From the NCBI GenBank assembly GCA_964389685.1, contig CAYMFM010000058.1:1-22979 (forward strand): DNA of 22,979 bases, in the 5' to 3' direction. Below are positions 8,309 through 15,358 of the stretch, one piece after another. A program made the position numbers and the translations under genes. Position 1 is the stretch's first letter, and every line of letters begins with the position of its first letter. The notes below the pieces were generated by a model, which saw only the letters and a list, made by a program, of their open reading frames with translations, had not been told where the DNA came from and ran no database searches. Source of the DNA: G020353115 sp964389685 (GTDB lineage Bacteria; Bacteroidota; Bacteroidia; Bacteroidales; VadinHA17).

Positions 8309-8821
8309 TTAAAACTTCTGTATCTTGTATATCTTATTCACTTTCTGGTCTGGTGTAGCGATCCTTAACATATACACTCCTCTCACATATCTTGAAAGAT
8401 CAATTGAAATGACCTCTTGTGGCATGATCCCCGGATAGTTTCTGATCCAGAGTTTTTTCCCGGTAAGATCAATGATCTCAATGTTAAAATCGACAGGGTT
8501 CTCGATATTGAACCGGATATTGAGAAAATCGGAAACCGGATTGGGGTAGGCATTCACAGACCAATCCATTCCCAGGTCATCAAAACCGGGATTTACTCCA
8601 ACGGCAAAGGGTTGCTGAAATCCCTGTGTAAGGATATATGATCCGCCCGGATCCAGTGTCGTAACTGCCAGTTCACCGATTGTTCCTGACAGGCTGTATC
8701 CACCGGCAGAATTGAAGTGCCCGGCAGTTGAAATGACGGTAGGAGTTAAGCTGTATTCCTGTGCAAATAAAAACGTTACAGATGCTGCTAAAACCAGGGA
8801 GAGTAGAATTTTCCTTTTCAT
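8309..8821 (-). CDS. Small secreted protein with T9SS type A sorting domain, paralogue of the 171-aa protein
   Basis: This is a 170-aa protein. The signal peptide is MKRKILLSLVLAASVTFLFA, with mature sequence from Q21. Residues 25-71 match its paralogue at 1467-1982: LTPTVIS, SAGGYSLSGTIGELAVTTL and LTQGFQQP. Residues 91-170 form the type A T9SS sorting domain: AYPNPVSDFLNIRF, LTGKK, VRGVYMLRI and a terminal YKIQKF. The two proteins share length, signal peptide position and C-terminus, so they arose by duplication. It is the first gene of the fibre locus in the direction of transcription, 187 bp before fibre 3. It may anchor, cap or chaperone the fibre, but that is only inferred from repeated adjacency. 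The 12-mer TATACAAGTTAC upstream is shared with fibre 1. Confidence 0.88.
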   Translation of the reverse strand: MKRKILLSLVLAASVTFLFAQEYSLTPTVISTAGHFNSAGGYSLSGTIGELAVTTLDPGGSYILTQGFQQPFAVGVNPGFDDLGMDWSVNAYPNPVSDFLNIRFNIENPVDFNIEIIDLTGKKLWIRNYPGIMPQEVISIDLSRYVRGVYMLRIATPDQKVNKIYKIQKF

Positions 8822-8870
8822 AGTCCAGGGTTTTCAGTTATATTCCATCGATTCAATTCAACAAATTTTG

Positions 8871-8882
8871 TATACAAGTTAC
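8871..8882 (-). promoter_or_regulatory. Shared 12-bp upstream motif, second copy
   Basis: TATACAAGTTAC is identical to the copy at 1282-1293 and lies 49 bp before the ATG at 8821. On the coding strand it reads GTAACTTGTATA, with TAACTTG as a possible -7 element. A poly-T run lies directly upstream on that strand. Confidence 0.35.
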
Positions 8883-9009
8883 AAAAAAAAATTAGAATCA
8901 AACCCATCTGCTATTATTTGATGATTGTTTTAAAAAAATAATAACGATTTGTTCTATCCTGCTGTTATTAATGCATTGCATTATCCTTGATGCGTTTGTT
9001 TCTAATGAG

Positions 9010-9051
9010 ATTGTTCGGTTATGAACAACGGTTGTTTCAATACCGAACAAT
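9010..9051. promoter_or_regulatory. Nested inverted repeat between divergent genes, candidate operator
   Basis: Outer arms ATTGTTCGGT (9010-9019) and ACCGAACAAT (9042-9051) are perfect over 10 bp. Inside them is a second perfect pair AACAAC-G-GTTGTT (9024-9036). The structure lies in the 353-bp gap between the minus-strand T9SS gene (start 8821) and the plus-strand DUF5916 gene (start 9175), 123 bp before the latter. There is no T-tract on either side, so a regulator site or an RNA structure is more likely than a terminator. The rest of the gap is AT-rich, with no coding signal. Confidence 0.5.
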
Positions 9052-9174
9052 TTCGCCGGGTGGTAAAATCCCGCACTCTATCTTTACATTTCTGATCTGA
9101 GGGATGTTATCTTCCTTGGCATGCTTATTGAAGGGCTGACACGAGCTAACTATTTATAAACTACCTGTTTATCT

Positions 9175-11814
9175 ATGAAGAAGTCGCCTCATTTATGCGT
9201 ACTACTCTTCTTTTCTATCCGGTTATGTTTGGCTGGTGGAGTTAATGATGATAAGAAAGTTATGCTAGCCAGTCGGGTTGAGGCAGGTAGTTTCGTCGTG
9301 GACGGAAGCTTATCGGAAGCAATGTGGCAAAACGGTAGCTGGTATGGGGACTTTGTACAGCATGAACCCTACGAGGGGAAAAAGCCCTCGCAGGAAACCC
9401 TGTGCAAGATCCTTTATGATGACGACAATCTATACGTAGGAATCCAGGCTCTTGATAACAGTCCTGACAGCATCAGCCGGCGCAGATCGAGGAGGGATGA
9501 GATCGACGGAGATTTTGTCGGTGTGCTTTTTGACAGCTATTTTGATCGTCGTACGGCATTTGCCTTTGTTGTAAACGCAGCAGGAGTGAAGATGGACGGT
9601 GTATTTACCAGTGATGGGGATAGTGAGGACTGGACCTGGGATCCCATCTGGTGGGTTGCGGCAGATGTAAATGAAGAAGGGTGGTCAGCAGAAATGAAAA
9701 TCCCGCTCAGCCAGTTGCGTTTTGATAAAGCCAAAGACCAGGTGTGGGGAGTACAGGTGGCACGGTTTCTTTTCCGGAAGGAGGAGACCTCTTTCTGGCA
9801 GCATCTTCCACGGGATGCATCCGGGATTGTTCACAATTTCGGAGAACTTCACGGAATATCAGATATCCAGCCCAAAAGGCAGGTCGAAATTGCCCCGTAT
9901 GTTGTTGGCAGCACGGAACGGTTCAAAAAAGTGGAAGGTAATCCGTTTGAAACGGGCAAACGTAATAATCTCTCTGCAGGTGTGGATGGGAAAATAGGGG
10001 TTACCAATAATCTCACGCTGGATTTTACGGTGAATCCCGATTTCGGACAGGTGGAAGCCGATCCCTCCGAGGTGAACCTCACTGCATTCGAAACCTTTTT
10101 TGAGGAGAAACGACCATTTTTTATTGAAGGTAGAAGCATCATGAGCCTGCCGTTGTTGTTCGGCGATGGAGACCTTGCCGATGAAAACCTTTTTTACTCC
10201 CGCCGTATCGGAAGAAGGCCGCAGTACTACCCCGACGTGGATGATGATGCATCGGTAAAATTCCCGGAAAATACTTCGATCCTTGGAGCGGCAAAACTAA
10301 CGGGTAAAACAAAAAAGGGATGGTCGGTTGGTATTCTGGAGAGCGTTACTGCCGAAGAAACAGCAAAAATCGACAGTGAAGGAGAGAGACATTCTGAACC
10401 GGTGGAACCCTTAACAAACTATATCGTAGGCACAGTACAGAAAGATTTCCGTGAAGGTCAGACCGTGGTAGGCGGGATGTTCACATCCACTAACCGCAAG
10501 ATCGCCGACCCGAACCTCGAGTTTCTGCACGAAGATGCCTATACAGGGGGTATCCATTTCAGTCACGATATCAAGGAAAGGACATACAACATCTCTTTTA
10601 AAACCTATTTCAGCCATGTCCGCGGCTCTGAAGAAGCGATCATCCAAACCCAGGAATCATCAGCGAGGTATTATCAACGACCCGATGCCGAATACCTGGA
10701 TCTCGATTCCTCAAGGACTTCACTCACAGGCAGCGGTGGGGTTTTATCGTTCACTAAAATCGGAGAAGGACACCTCCGGTTTGGTACATTTTTCTCCTGG
10801 AAATCTCCCGGACTTGAAGTGAACGATCTCGGGTACTTGCGCTCAACCGATGAAATATTGCAGGTTTTGTGGATCGGTTACAGGATCTGGGAACCCTTCA
10901 GCATTTTCCGCAGCTTCAATGTGAACCTGAACCAGTGGAATGTATGGGATTTTGGCTGGAATCGTAACGTAACCGGCGGGAATATAAATCTCAACATGGA
11001 ATTTAAAAATTACTGGAGTTTTGGAGCGGGAATTAATCCGGAGGGAAATACGTTATCCAATGCTACCCTCCGTGGTGGTCCTTCCATGATAATCCCCGGC
11101 AGTATGAGTTTTTGGGCTGACCTGGATACCGATAACCGGAAAAAGATCTCCGGAGGATTATTTACCAACCTTAGCTGGGGTTTTGAGGGAAGCAGGACAA
11201 ATCAAAATTACGGCTTCTTCATTTCCCTGAAGCCCAGCAATGCCCTGGATCTATCCCTTGTCCCATCACTCAGCCTGAATAAACGTGAATTGCAATTCAT
11301 CGATAAGATCGAACTGGGAGAGGAAGAACGGTATCTGTTCGGATCCATCGATCAGAAAACAGTGATGCTCTCATTGAGGCTGAATTTTAGCATCACACCC
11401 AACCTGACTATTCAGTATTGGGGACAACCCTTTATATCAGCCGGGACCTACGACCGGTTCAAAATGATCACCGACCCTCATGCGGATGCATTCAGTGACC
11501 GTTTCCATACCTATACGGAAGAAGAGATCACCCTGCTGAATCCCGATGATGGCTATGTTGTGGATGAAGACGGAGATTCGAATTACGATTATGGTTTTGA
11601 GTACCCGGATTTTAATTTCAAGCAGTTTCGTTCAAACATGGTCCTTCGCTGGGAATACATTCCCGGATCAACACTCTACCTGGTATGGTCCCAGGGAAGA
11701 ACGGAATATGTGGCGGACGGGCAATTCAACCTGGGAGAGAACATGGAAGAACTATTTGATGTCCGTCCACACAATATATTCCTGGTAAAACTCTCATATA
11801 GGTTCGGATTGTGA
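9175..11814 (+). CDS. DUF5916 outer-membrane protein with N-terminal CBM9-like domain
   Basis: This is an 879-aa protein with a signal peptide at 1-20 (ending LCLA). Residues about 35-215 match the carbohydrate-binding family 9-like fold seen at the front of DUF5916 proteins: VDGSLSEAMW, ILYDDDNLYVGIQALD, DGDFVGVLFDSYFDRRTAFAFVVNAAG, WDPIWWVAADVNEEGWSAEM and IPLSQLRF. The rest is rich in alternating amphipathic strands and ends SYRFGL, as expected for an outer-membrane beta-barrel; FFEEKRPFFIEG is typical of the family. The substrate is unknown; binding of a glycan or another large ligand at the surface is plausible from the N-terminal domain. It stands alone, transcribed away from the fibre locus, and shares a perfect hairpin terminator with the convergent gene. 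The length is normal and no defect was seen. Confidence 0.9.
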   Translation: MKKSPHLCVLLFFSIRLCLAGGVNDDKKVMLASRVEAGSFVVDGSLSEAMWQNGSWYGDFVQHEPYEGKKPSQETLCKILYDDDNLYVGIQALDNSPDSISRRRSRRDEIDGDFVGVLFDSYFDRRTAFAFVVNAAGVKMDGVFTSDGDSEDWTWDPIWWVAADVNEEGWSAEMKIPLSQLRFDKAKDQVWGVQVARFLFRKEETSFWQHLPRDASGIVHNFGELHGISDIQPKRQVEIAPYVVGSTERFKKVEGNPFETGKRNNLSAGVDGKIGVTNNLTLDFTVNPDFGQVEADPSEVNLTAFETFFEEKRPFFIEGRSIMSLPLLFGDGDLADENLFYSRRIGRRPQYYPDVDDDASVKFPENTSILGAAKLTGKTKKGWSVGILESVTAEETAKIDSEGERHSEPVEPLTNYIVGTVQKDFREGQTVVGGMFTSTNRKIADPNLEFLHEDAYTGGIHFSHDIKERTYNISFKTYFSHVRGSEEAIIQTQESSARYYQRPDAEYLDLDSSRTSLTGSGGVLSFTKIGEGHLRFGTFFSWKSPGLEVNDLGYLRSTDEILQVLWIGYRIWEPFSIFRSFNVNLNQWNVWDFGWNRNVTGGNINLNMEFKNYWSFGAGINPEGNTLSNATLRGGPSMIIPGSMSFWADLDTDNRKKISGGLFTNLSWGFEGSRTNQNYGFFISLKPSNALDLSLVPSLSLNKRELQFIDKIELGEEERYLFGSIDQKTVMLSLRLNFSITPNLTIQYWGQPFISAGTYDRFKMITDPHADAFSDRFHTYTEEEITLLNPDDGYVVDEDGDSNYDYGFEYPDFNFKQFRSNMVLRWEYIPGSTLYLVWSQGRTEYVADGQFNLGENMEELFDVRPHNIFLVKLSYRFGL

Positions 11815-11847
11815 GTGTTGCAGGTTCGTGGAAAAATTTGATTTAGT

Positions 11848-11885
11848 AAGTGATACGATAACTCGGAGTCATCGTATCACTTTTT
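11848..11885. terminator. Bidirectional hairpin terminator
   Basis: Arms AAGTGATACGAT (11848-11859) and ATCGTATCACTT (11871-11882) pair perfectly over 12 bp with an 11-nt loop, followed by a T run (11881-11885). It lies 34 bp after the DUF5916 stop and just before the stop of the convergent minus-strand gene, so it can serve the plus strand well and the minus strand less strongly. Confidence 0.8.
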
Positions 11886-11891
11886 AATCTC

Positions 11892-12596
11892 TTACTCCTC
11901 AAGAATCCCCATTTCCTCAATGCGCCGTATAATGGAATGCCTGTCGGGCAATCCGGATGCTTTTAATTTCTCAAACCATTCGGCTGTTCCCTTCTTGTCA
12001 CCCATCTCATGGCTGATCAGGATAAGGTAATAGTAAGAAAAGGAATAGATGTGTGTGGGATTATCCGGGATATCCTGAACAATCCCCGAAAAGACACTCC
12101 GTGAGGCTTCAAATTCCTTTTTCAGATAAAGGTCATACGCCTCGTCGTAGGCGTGAATGTCGCTGTTGAGTCTGTTATCCAGGATGATTCCCTGAAAGAA
12201 GAAACAGGATTGTTCGCAATCCTCCACCAGGTCGATCCGTCCCTTGGATGGATCAATGGGTGGAAAATAGAGTGTAAATTCAAGGATCTCTCCAAGGGAA
12301 TCAAACCGGTGCAGCTCAGGACAGAGCGGAATATTTTCTGCACGGAGCAGCAAATGTTTAACCTTATCGGAAGTCCGGATGGTGGTTTTTCGGTCGACAC
12401 AAGCCCATGCATCCTTCACCAGCATGTTCTGGTTCCTGAGGTGAACAATGGTATAATCAGAAGTGATCTGAATGCGTGTAATGGTCAGTTCGGCATGGCT
12501 TTTCACCTCTGCATTGGGCATTTCGAAAACCTGGGAAACACCATTCACCTGCAACAGAAGCAGGATCATGATTGTGGATATAATGGCTCGGTACAT
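11892..12596 (-). CDS. Secreted protein of unknown function with TPR-like C-terminus
   Basis: I do not recognise a named family for this 234-aa protein. A signal peptide spans about residues 1-22 (MILLLLQVNGVSQ). The first half (about 30-140) alternates beta-strand-like stretches such as ELTITRIQITSDYTIVHLR and EILEFTLYFPP. It has four or so cysteines, in DAWACVD, IPLCPEL and DCEQSCF. The second half (about 150-225) looks helical and TPR-like: AYDLYLKKEFEASRSVFSGIV, FSYYYLILISHEMGDKKGTAEWFEKL. It lacks a lipobox and a T9SS tail, so it is probably periplasmic or secreted by another route. It is a single gene, convergent with the DUF5916 gene. The ATG at 12596 is the only one that yields the signal peptide. 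Confidence 0.75.
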   Translation of the reverse strand: MYRAIISTIMILLLLQVNGVSQVFEMPNAEVKSHAELTITRIQITSDYTIVHLRNQNMLVKDAWACVDRKTTIRTSDKVKHLLLRAENIPLCPELHRFDSLGEILEFTLYFPPIDPSKGRIDLVEDCEQSCFFFQGIILDNRLNSDIHAYDEAYDLYLKKEFEASRSVFSGIVQDIPDNPTHIYSFSYYYLILISHEMGDKKGTAEWFEKLKASGLPDRHSIIRRIEEMGILEE

Positions 12597-12711
12597 TTTA
12601 CTTAAAAGAAAATACCAAAATACAAAAAAGAATGTCGAATTTATCTTTTTGAATGAATTTCGGTCGAAGTGATTTTATTATAAGAAGTTTTAAAGAAGGC
12701 CTGTAAGTTCC

Positions 12712-12757
12712 GGTCCATGAATAGATTTATCAAAGAATATCCTGGTAGTTGGACCGG
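12712..12757 (+). repeat. GGTCCA-box dispersed repeat, copy B
   Basis: This copy starts CGGTCCATGAATAGATT and ends GTAGTTGGACCGG, with the inverted CGGTCCA / TGGACCG ends seen in the other three copies. It is followed at once by a nested hairpin (12780-12810) and a palindrome (12826-12841), as copies C and D are also followed by hairpins. It lies in the 354-bp gap between two minus-strand genes, which otherwise holds only AT-rich sequence and a terminator. Confidence 0.65.
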
Positions 12758-12779
12758 TAATCTTTTTGCCTGGATACCC

Positions 12780-12841
12780 CGGGTTGCACCTGCATTCGCA
12801 GGTTTACCCGCGGCTATTTATTATTCAACTCCATGGAGTTG
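12780..12841. repeat. Hairpins downstream of GGTCCA-box copy B
   Basis: An outer CGGGT...ACCCG pair (12780-12784 and 12806-12810) encloses ACCTGC-ATTC-GCAGGT (12788-12803). A perfect 16-bp palindrome CAACTCCATGGAGTTG follows at 12826-12841. The element near 20013-20174 has the same order: the box, a CCCCGGGTT segment, and an ACTCCAxTGGAGT hairpin. This suggests that they form one larger mobile or structured unit. Confidence 0.5.
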
Positions 12842-12897
12842 TTATAATTGTCATCCCTATTATTTTGGAATCTATTCATCCGATAAAGAAAGAAGCA

Positions 12898-12930
12898 ACA
12901 AAAAAGGCTGCCAATGTTGACAGCCCTTTT
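12898..12930 (-). terminator. Rho-independent terminator for the FadL-type gene
   Basis: On the minus strand GGCTG...CAGCC arms (12906-12910 and 12921-12925 on the plus strand) form a hairpin that extends inward with TCAA/TTGG pairing, and a run of six T follows. It starts about 25 bp after the stop of the 12951-14603 gene. Confidence 0.7.
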
Positions 12931-12950
12931 CGTATTATCCTATTTACTTG

Positions 12951-14603
12951 TTAAAAGCTCAAGTCGAGGCCTAGCCCGATGACCATGGCATTTTTCTTAT
13001 AGGTTTGTCTAAATCCTAAAGTAACTTCCTGCCCACTCAATTGGTGCAAAGAATTCACTGTCTCATCCTTATATGCCGAGTAGCTCACTCCCAGGTTAAT
13101 GGCCAGCATCTCATTGATCCGGTATCTACCTCCGCCTCCGAAAGTATTTGTGTTCAGGCTGTAACTAAGATCTGACTGGTATGCATCCTTGACACCCACT
13201 TCATTGTGCTGGTAACCGGCACTCAGGGTTAATTTGGGATTCAGGTGGTATTCAAGGGCTAAACCGGCTTCCCAGTTATTGGAAGAAATGAGGTCCTCGT
13301 TCGACATCGATTTTCCATAGTCGGCAGCTTTGTCGAAGTAATACTGAAATCCAGTGTGCAGGGATACCTTGCTTACAATATCCCAGCGTACACCGACGGT
13401 AAGCAGTGCCGGCAGGTCACCCCTGGTCTTTGCACCATCCGGGAACATGTAGATCCGCTCGGCCGGTGGATTGAAACCGATCAAACCACCTTTATTTTCT
13501 GCTGTTGAATTCTTCAGTTCAAGTTTTGTGGCGAATTCATACTTGATGGCAATATTCAATGCATCGGTCGGGGAAATGTTAATACCGATAATGGGGGTGA
13601 TACCCATTCCATTCTGCTCCACATCAACCTCCTGGTCACCGAGGAGCACATCAAAATAATCACCGGTCAGTTTTGCTGTGGCAGCACTTTCTTCAAGGGC
13701 TGATGCAGCTGCGAAATAGGTTCCCTGGGCTACTGCAAGTGTCATGGCATCAATGGCTGCTTGAGGAATTCCAAGGCTTAGCAGTCCACCCTCCAGTGCT
13801 GTCCTTGTAGGTGCATCAATGATAAAGTTAGCTTCAGCCTCTGCAAAAGTAAATCCCCCGGCACCACCATCCATTAATGGCTGCATACCGGTGCCTGCTG
13901 CTGTTGCGGCCGTTGCACCTGCAGTAGCCTGGGCAGCAAGACCATACATGAAATCAGCGGGAGCTATCTCATCAATCCCGGTACCGGAGATCATAATGGA
14001 CTTCAGGTGCCCTTCGTAGGTGTTCTTGGCGATGATATACCTTGCTCCGCCAAAGATGGAGAAAACATCGTTTATTGCATAGGTAAGACCAGCCTGAATG
14101 CCGTAATAAACTGAAGTTCCTGAGAAATTTGTTTTCAGGCTGTAATCCTGAATCCCATAAGTACTTAAGTTAGGAACCAAATCGGATGCAGGTAATTCAA
14201 ACGTTGGAAGGCCTTTATCAAAATCTGCACTACCACCACCACCTACCGGGTTAAAACCGACTGAGATGATAAATTTTCCGGTTTTAAATGCCCCATATAC
14301 ACCCGGGAATAACGGGGCTTTCACTTTACCTTCAAAATCCATCGGAGTATCCCTTAAATAAAAATAATCGTTACTGACAGTTTTCAACTGCGTGATATAC
14401 TGGTTGTTGATTGAAACATGAAAACCATCCGATAATTTGGATAATCCTGCCGGATTGTAATAGACAGCATCAATTTCGGTCGATGCATTCCTGATCAGCA
14501 TCCTGACCCATGAAGCGCTCTGGTTTGTGTTGGTCATGATGCCGCCAAATACCATCTGGCATCCCAATACAATAGAGAGCAAAATCATCGTGATCTTTCG
14601 CAT
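12951..14603 (-). CDS. FadL/OmpP1-family outer-membrane porin
   Basis: This is a 550-aa protein with a signal peptide at 1-20 (ending VFG). Family features are the NASTEIDAVYYNPAGLSKL segment shortly after the signal peptide, in which NPAGL is the hallmark of FadL/TodX channels. Further marks are repeated amphipathic strands such as VSLHTGFQYYF and LTLSAGYQHNE, and a C-terminal strand AMVIGLGLDLSF. FadL proteins carry hydrophobic compounds such as long-chain fatty acids across the outer membrane (family knowledge); the substrate here is unknown. Between about residues 210 and 330 lies a long Ala/Gly-rich, helix-prone stretch (AAQATAGATAATAAGTG, LAVAQGTYFAAASALEESAATAKL) that is unusual inside a barrel protein and probably forms a large loop. 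It is a single gene with its own terminator, divergent from the deacylase gene. Confidence 0.85.
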   Translation of the reverse strand: MRKITMILLSIVLGCQMVFGGIMTNTNQSASWVRMLIRNASTEIDAVYYNPAGLSKLSDGFHVSINNQYITQLKTVSNDYFYLRDTPMDFEGKVKAPLFPGVYGAFKTGKFIISVGFNPVGGGGSADFDKGLPTFELPASDLVPNLSTYGIQDYSLKTNFSGTSVYYGIQAGLTYAINDVFSIFGGARYIIAKNTYEGHLKSIMISGTGIDEIAPADFMYGLAAQATAGATAATAAGTGMQPLMDGGAGGFTFAEAEANFIIDAPTRTALEGGLLSLGIPQAAIDAMTLAVAQGTYFAAASALEESAATAKLTGDYFDVLLGDQEVDVEQNGMGITPIIGINISPTDALNIAIKYEFATKLELKNSTAENKGGLIGFNPPAERIYMFPDGAKTRGDLPALLTVGVRWDIVSKVSLHTGFQYYFDKAADYGKSMSNEDLISSNNWEAGLALEYHLNPKLTLSAGYQHNEVGVKDAYQSDLSYSLNTNTFGGGGRYRINEMLAINLGVSYSAYKDETVNSLHQLSGQEVTLGFRQTYKKNAMVIGLGLDLSF

Positions 14604-14698
14604 AGCTTTAGATTTTTAGGATTATAAGTTTAAATATAGATATAATATGTAATATCGCTTTCGACTTTTTTGTAATTTTAATTCATTCTCAATAAATA

Positions 14699-14730
14699 TT
14701 GGGGAAAGAAATCATTTCTTTCTACTTTTG
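14699..14730 (+). promoter_or_regulatory. Predicted promoter with palindromic operator for the tRNA deacylase gene
   Basis: TTG (14699-14701), a 21-nt spacer and TACTTTTG (14723-14730) fit the Bacteroidota promoter consensus, with the -7 element exact. The spacer contains a perfect 19-bp palindrome (14704-14722): arms GAAAGAAAT and ATTTCTTTC around a central C. The ATG at 14753 follows after a short leader. Confidence 0.55.
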
Positions 14731-14752
14731 GGTAACCTGAAAAACCATCATT

Positions 14753-15244
14753 ATGAACGGACCTGATGAGCTATACACAATTTTAACTGATCTTAAGATC
14801 AGTTTCGAATACTATGAACATCCACCGGTATACTCAGTTAAAGATGCTATTCCGTTCTGGGAAAAGATCAGAGGAACCCGGTGTAAGAACATATTCTTCA
14901 GGAACCACAAGGGGAACAGGCATTACCTGGTCATTCTCGAGCACAGGCAGGATCTCAACATCCGGGATCTCGAGCAGCGGTTGAAGCAGGGGAAACTGAC
15001 TTTTGCCTCGGAAAAAAGACTGGCTAAATACCTGGGGCTGAAACCGGGGTCTGTTACTCCATTCGGACTGATAAATGATGAAGAAAACCATGTCTGTCTC
15101 TTTATCGATAAGGAGCTCGAACGTGCTGAAAAGGTTGGATTTCATCCTAACGTTAATACCGCAACCCTGGTTATTTCAATAAATGATTTTATCCGTTTTC
15201 TGGACTGGTCGGGGAACGGGTATGAGTTTTTGGAATTGTACTAG
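14753..15244 (+). CDS. YbaK/ProX-type aminoacyl-tRNA deacylase
   Basis: This is a 163-aa cytoplasmic protein of the YbaK/ProXp-ala editing superfamily, which hydrolyses misacylated tRNA in trans, for example Ala-tRNA(Pro) (family knowledge). The motifs are CKNIFFRNHKGNRHYLVIL, with the conserved lysine at position 45. Next come LTFASEKRLAKYLGLKPGSVTPFGLINDE (residues 82-110) and HPNVNTATLVISINDFIRFL near the C-terminus, with H131. The length is that of a stand-alone domain, close to the ProX group, so prolyl-tRNA editing is the best guess. Exact substrate specificity cannot be read from the sequence. The gene stands alone between the divergent porin gene and the convergent sodium symporter gene. 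A palindrome inside its promoter suggests that it is regulated, which would be unusual for an editing factor. Confidence 0.88.
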   Translation: MNGPDELYTILTDLKISFEYYEHPPVYSVKDAIPFWEKIRGTRCKNIFFRNHKGNRHYLVILEHRQDLNIRDLEQRLKQGKLTFASEKRLAKYLGLKPGSVTPFGLINDEENHVCLFIDKELERAEKVGFHPNVNTATLVISINDFIRFLDWSGNGYEFLELY

Positions 15245-15251
15245 AAAAGAC

Positions 15252-15354
15252 AGGCGAAGGCTGAGGGAAAAAATCGAGAAATATAGCAATTCAGCGTTTT
15301 AATTCTTCCAAACTCTTTTACCTAAGCCTTTGCCTTCGCCTAAGCCTATTTTTT
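15252..15354. repeat. Inverted repeat with hexamer repeats between convergent genes
   Basis: AGGCGAAGGC (15252-15261) and GCCTTCGCCT (15332-15341) pair perfectly over 10 bp across a 70-nt loop. The right arm lies in a run of CTnnGC hexamers (CTAAGC, CTTTGC, CTTCGC, CTAAGC) and is followed by six T (15349-15354). It may work as a loose terminator between the deacylase and symporter genes, but the long loop makes this uncertain. Confidence 0.45.
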
Positions 15355-15358
15355 AAAA

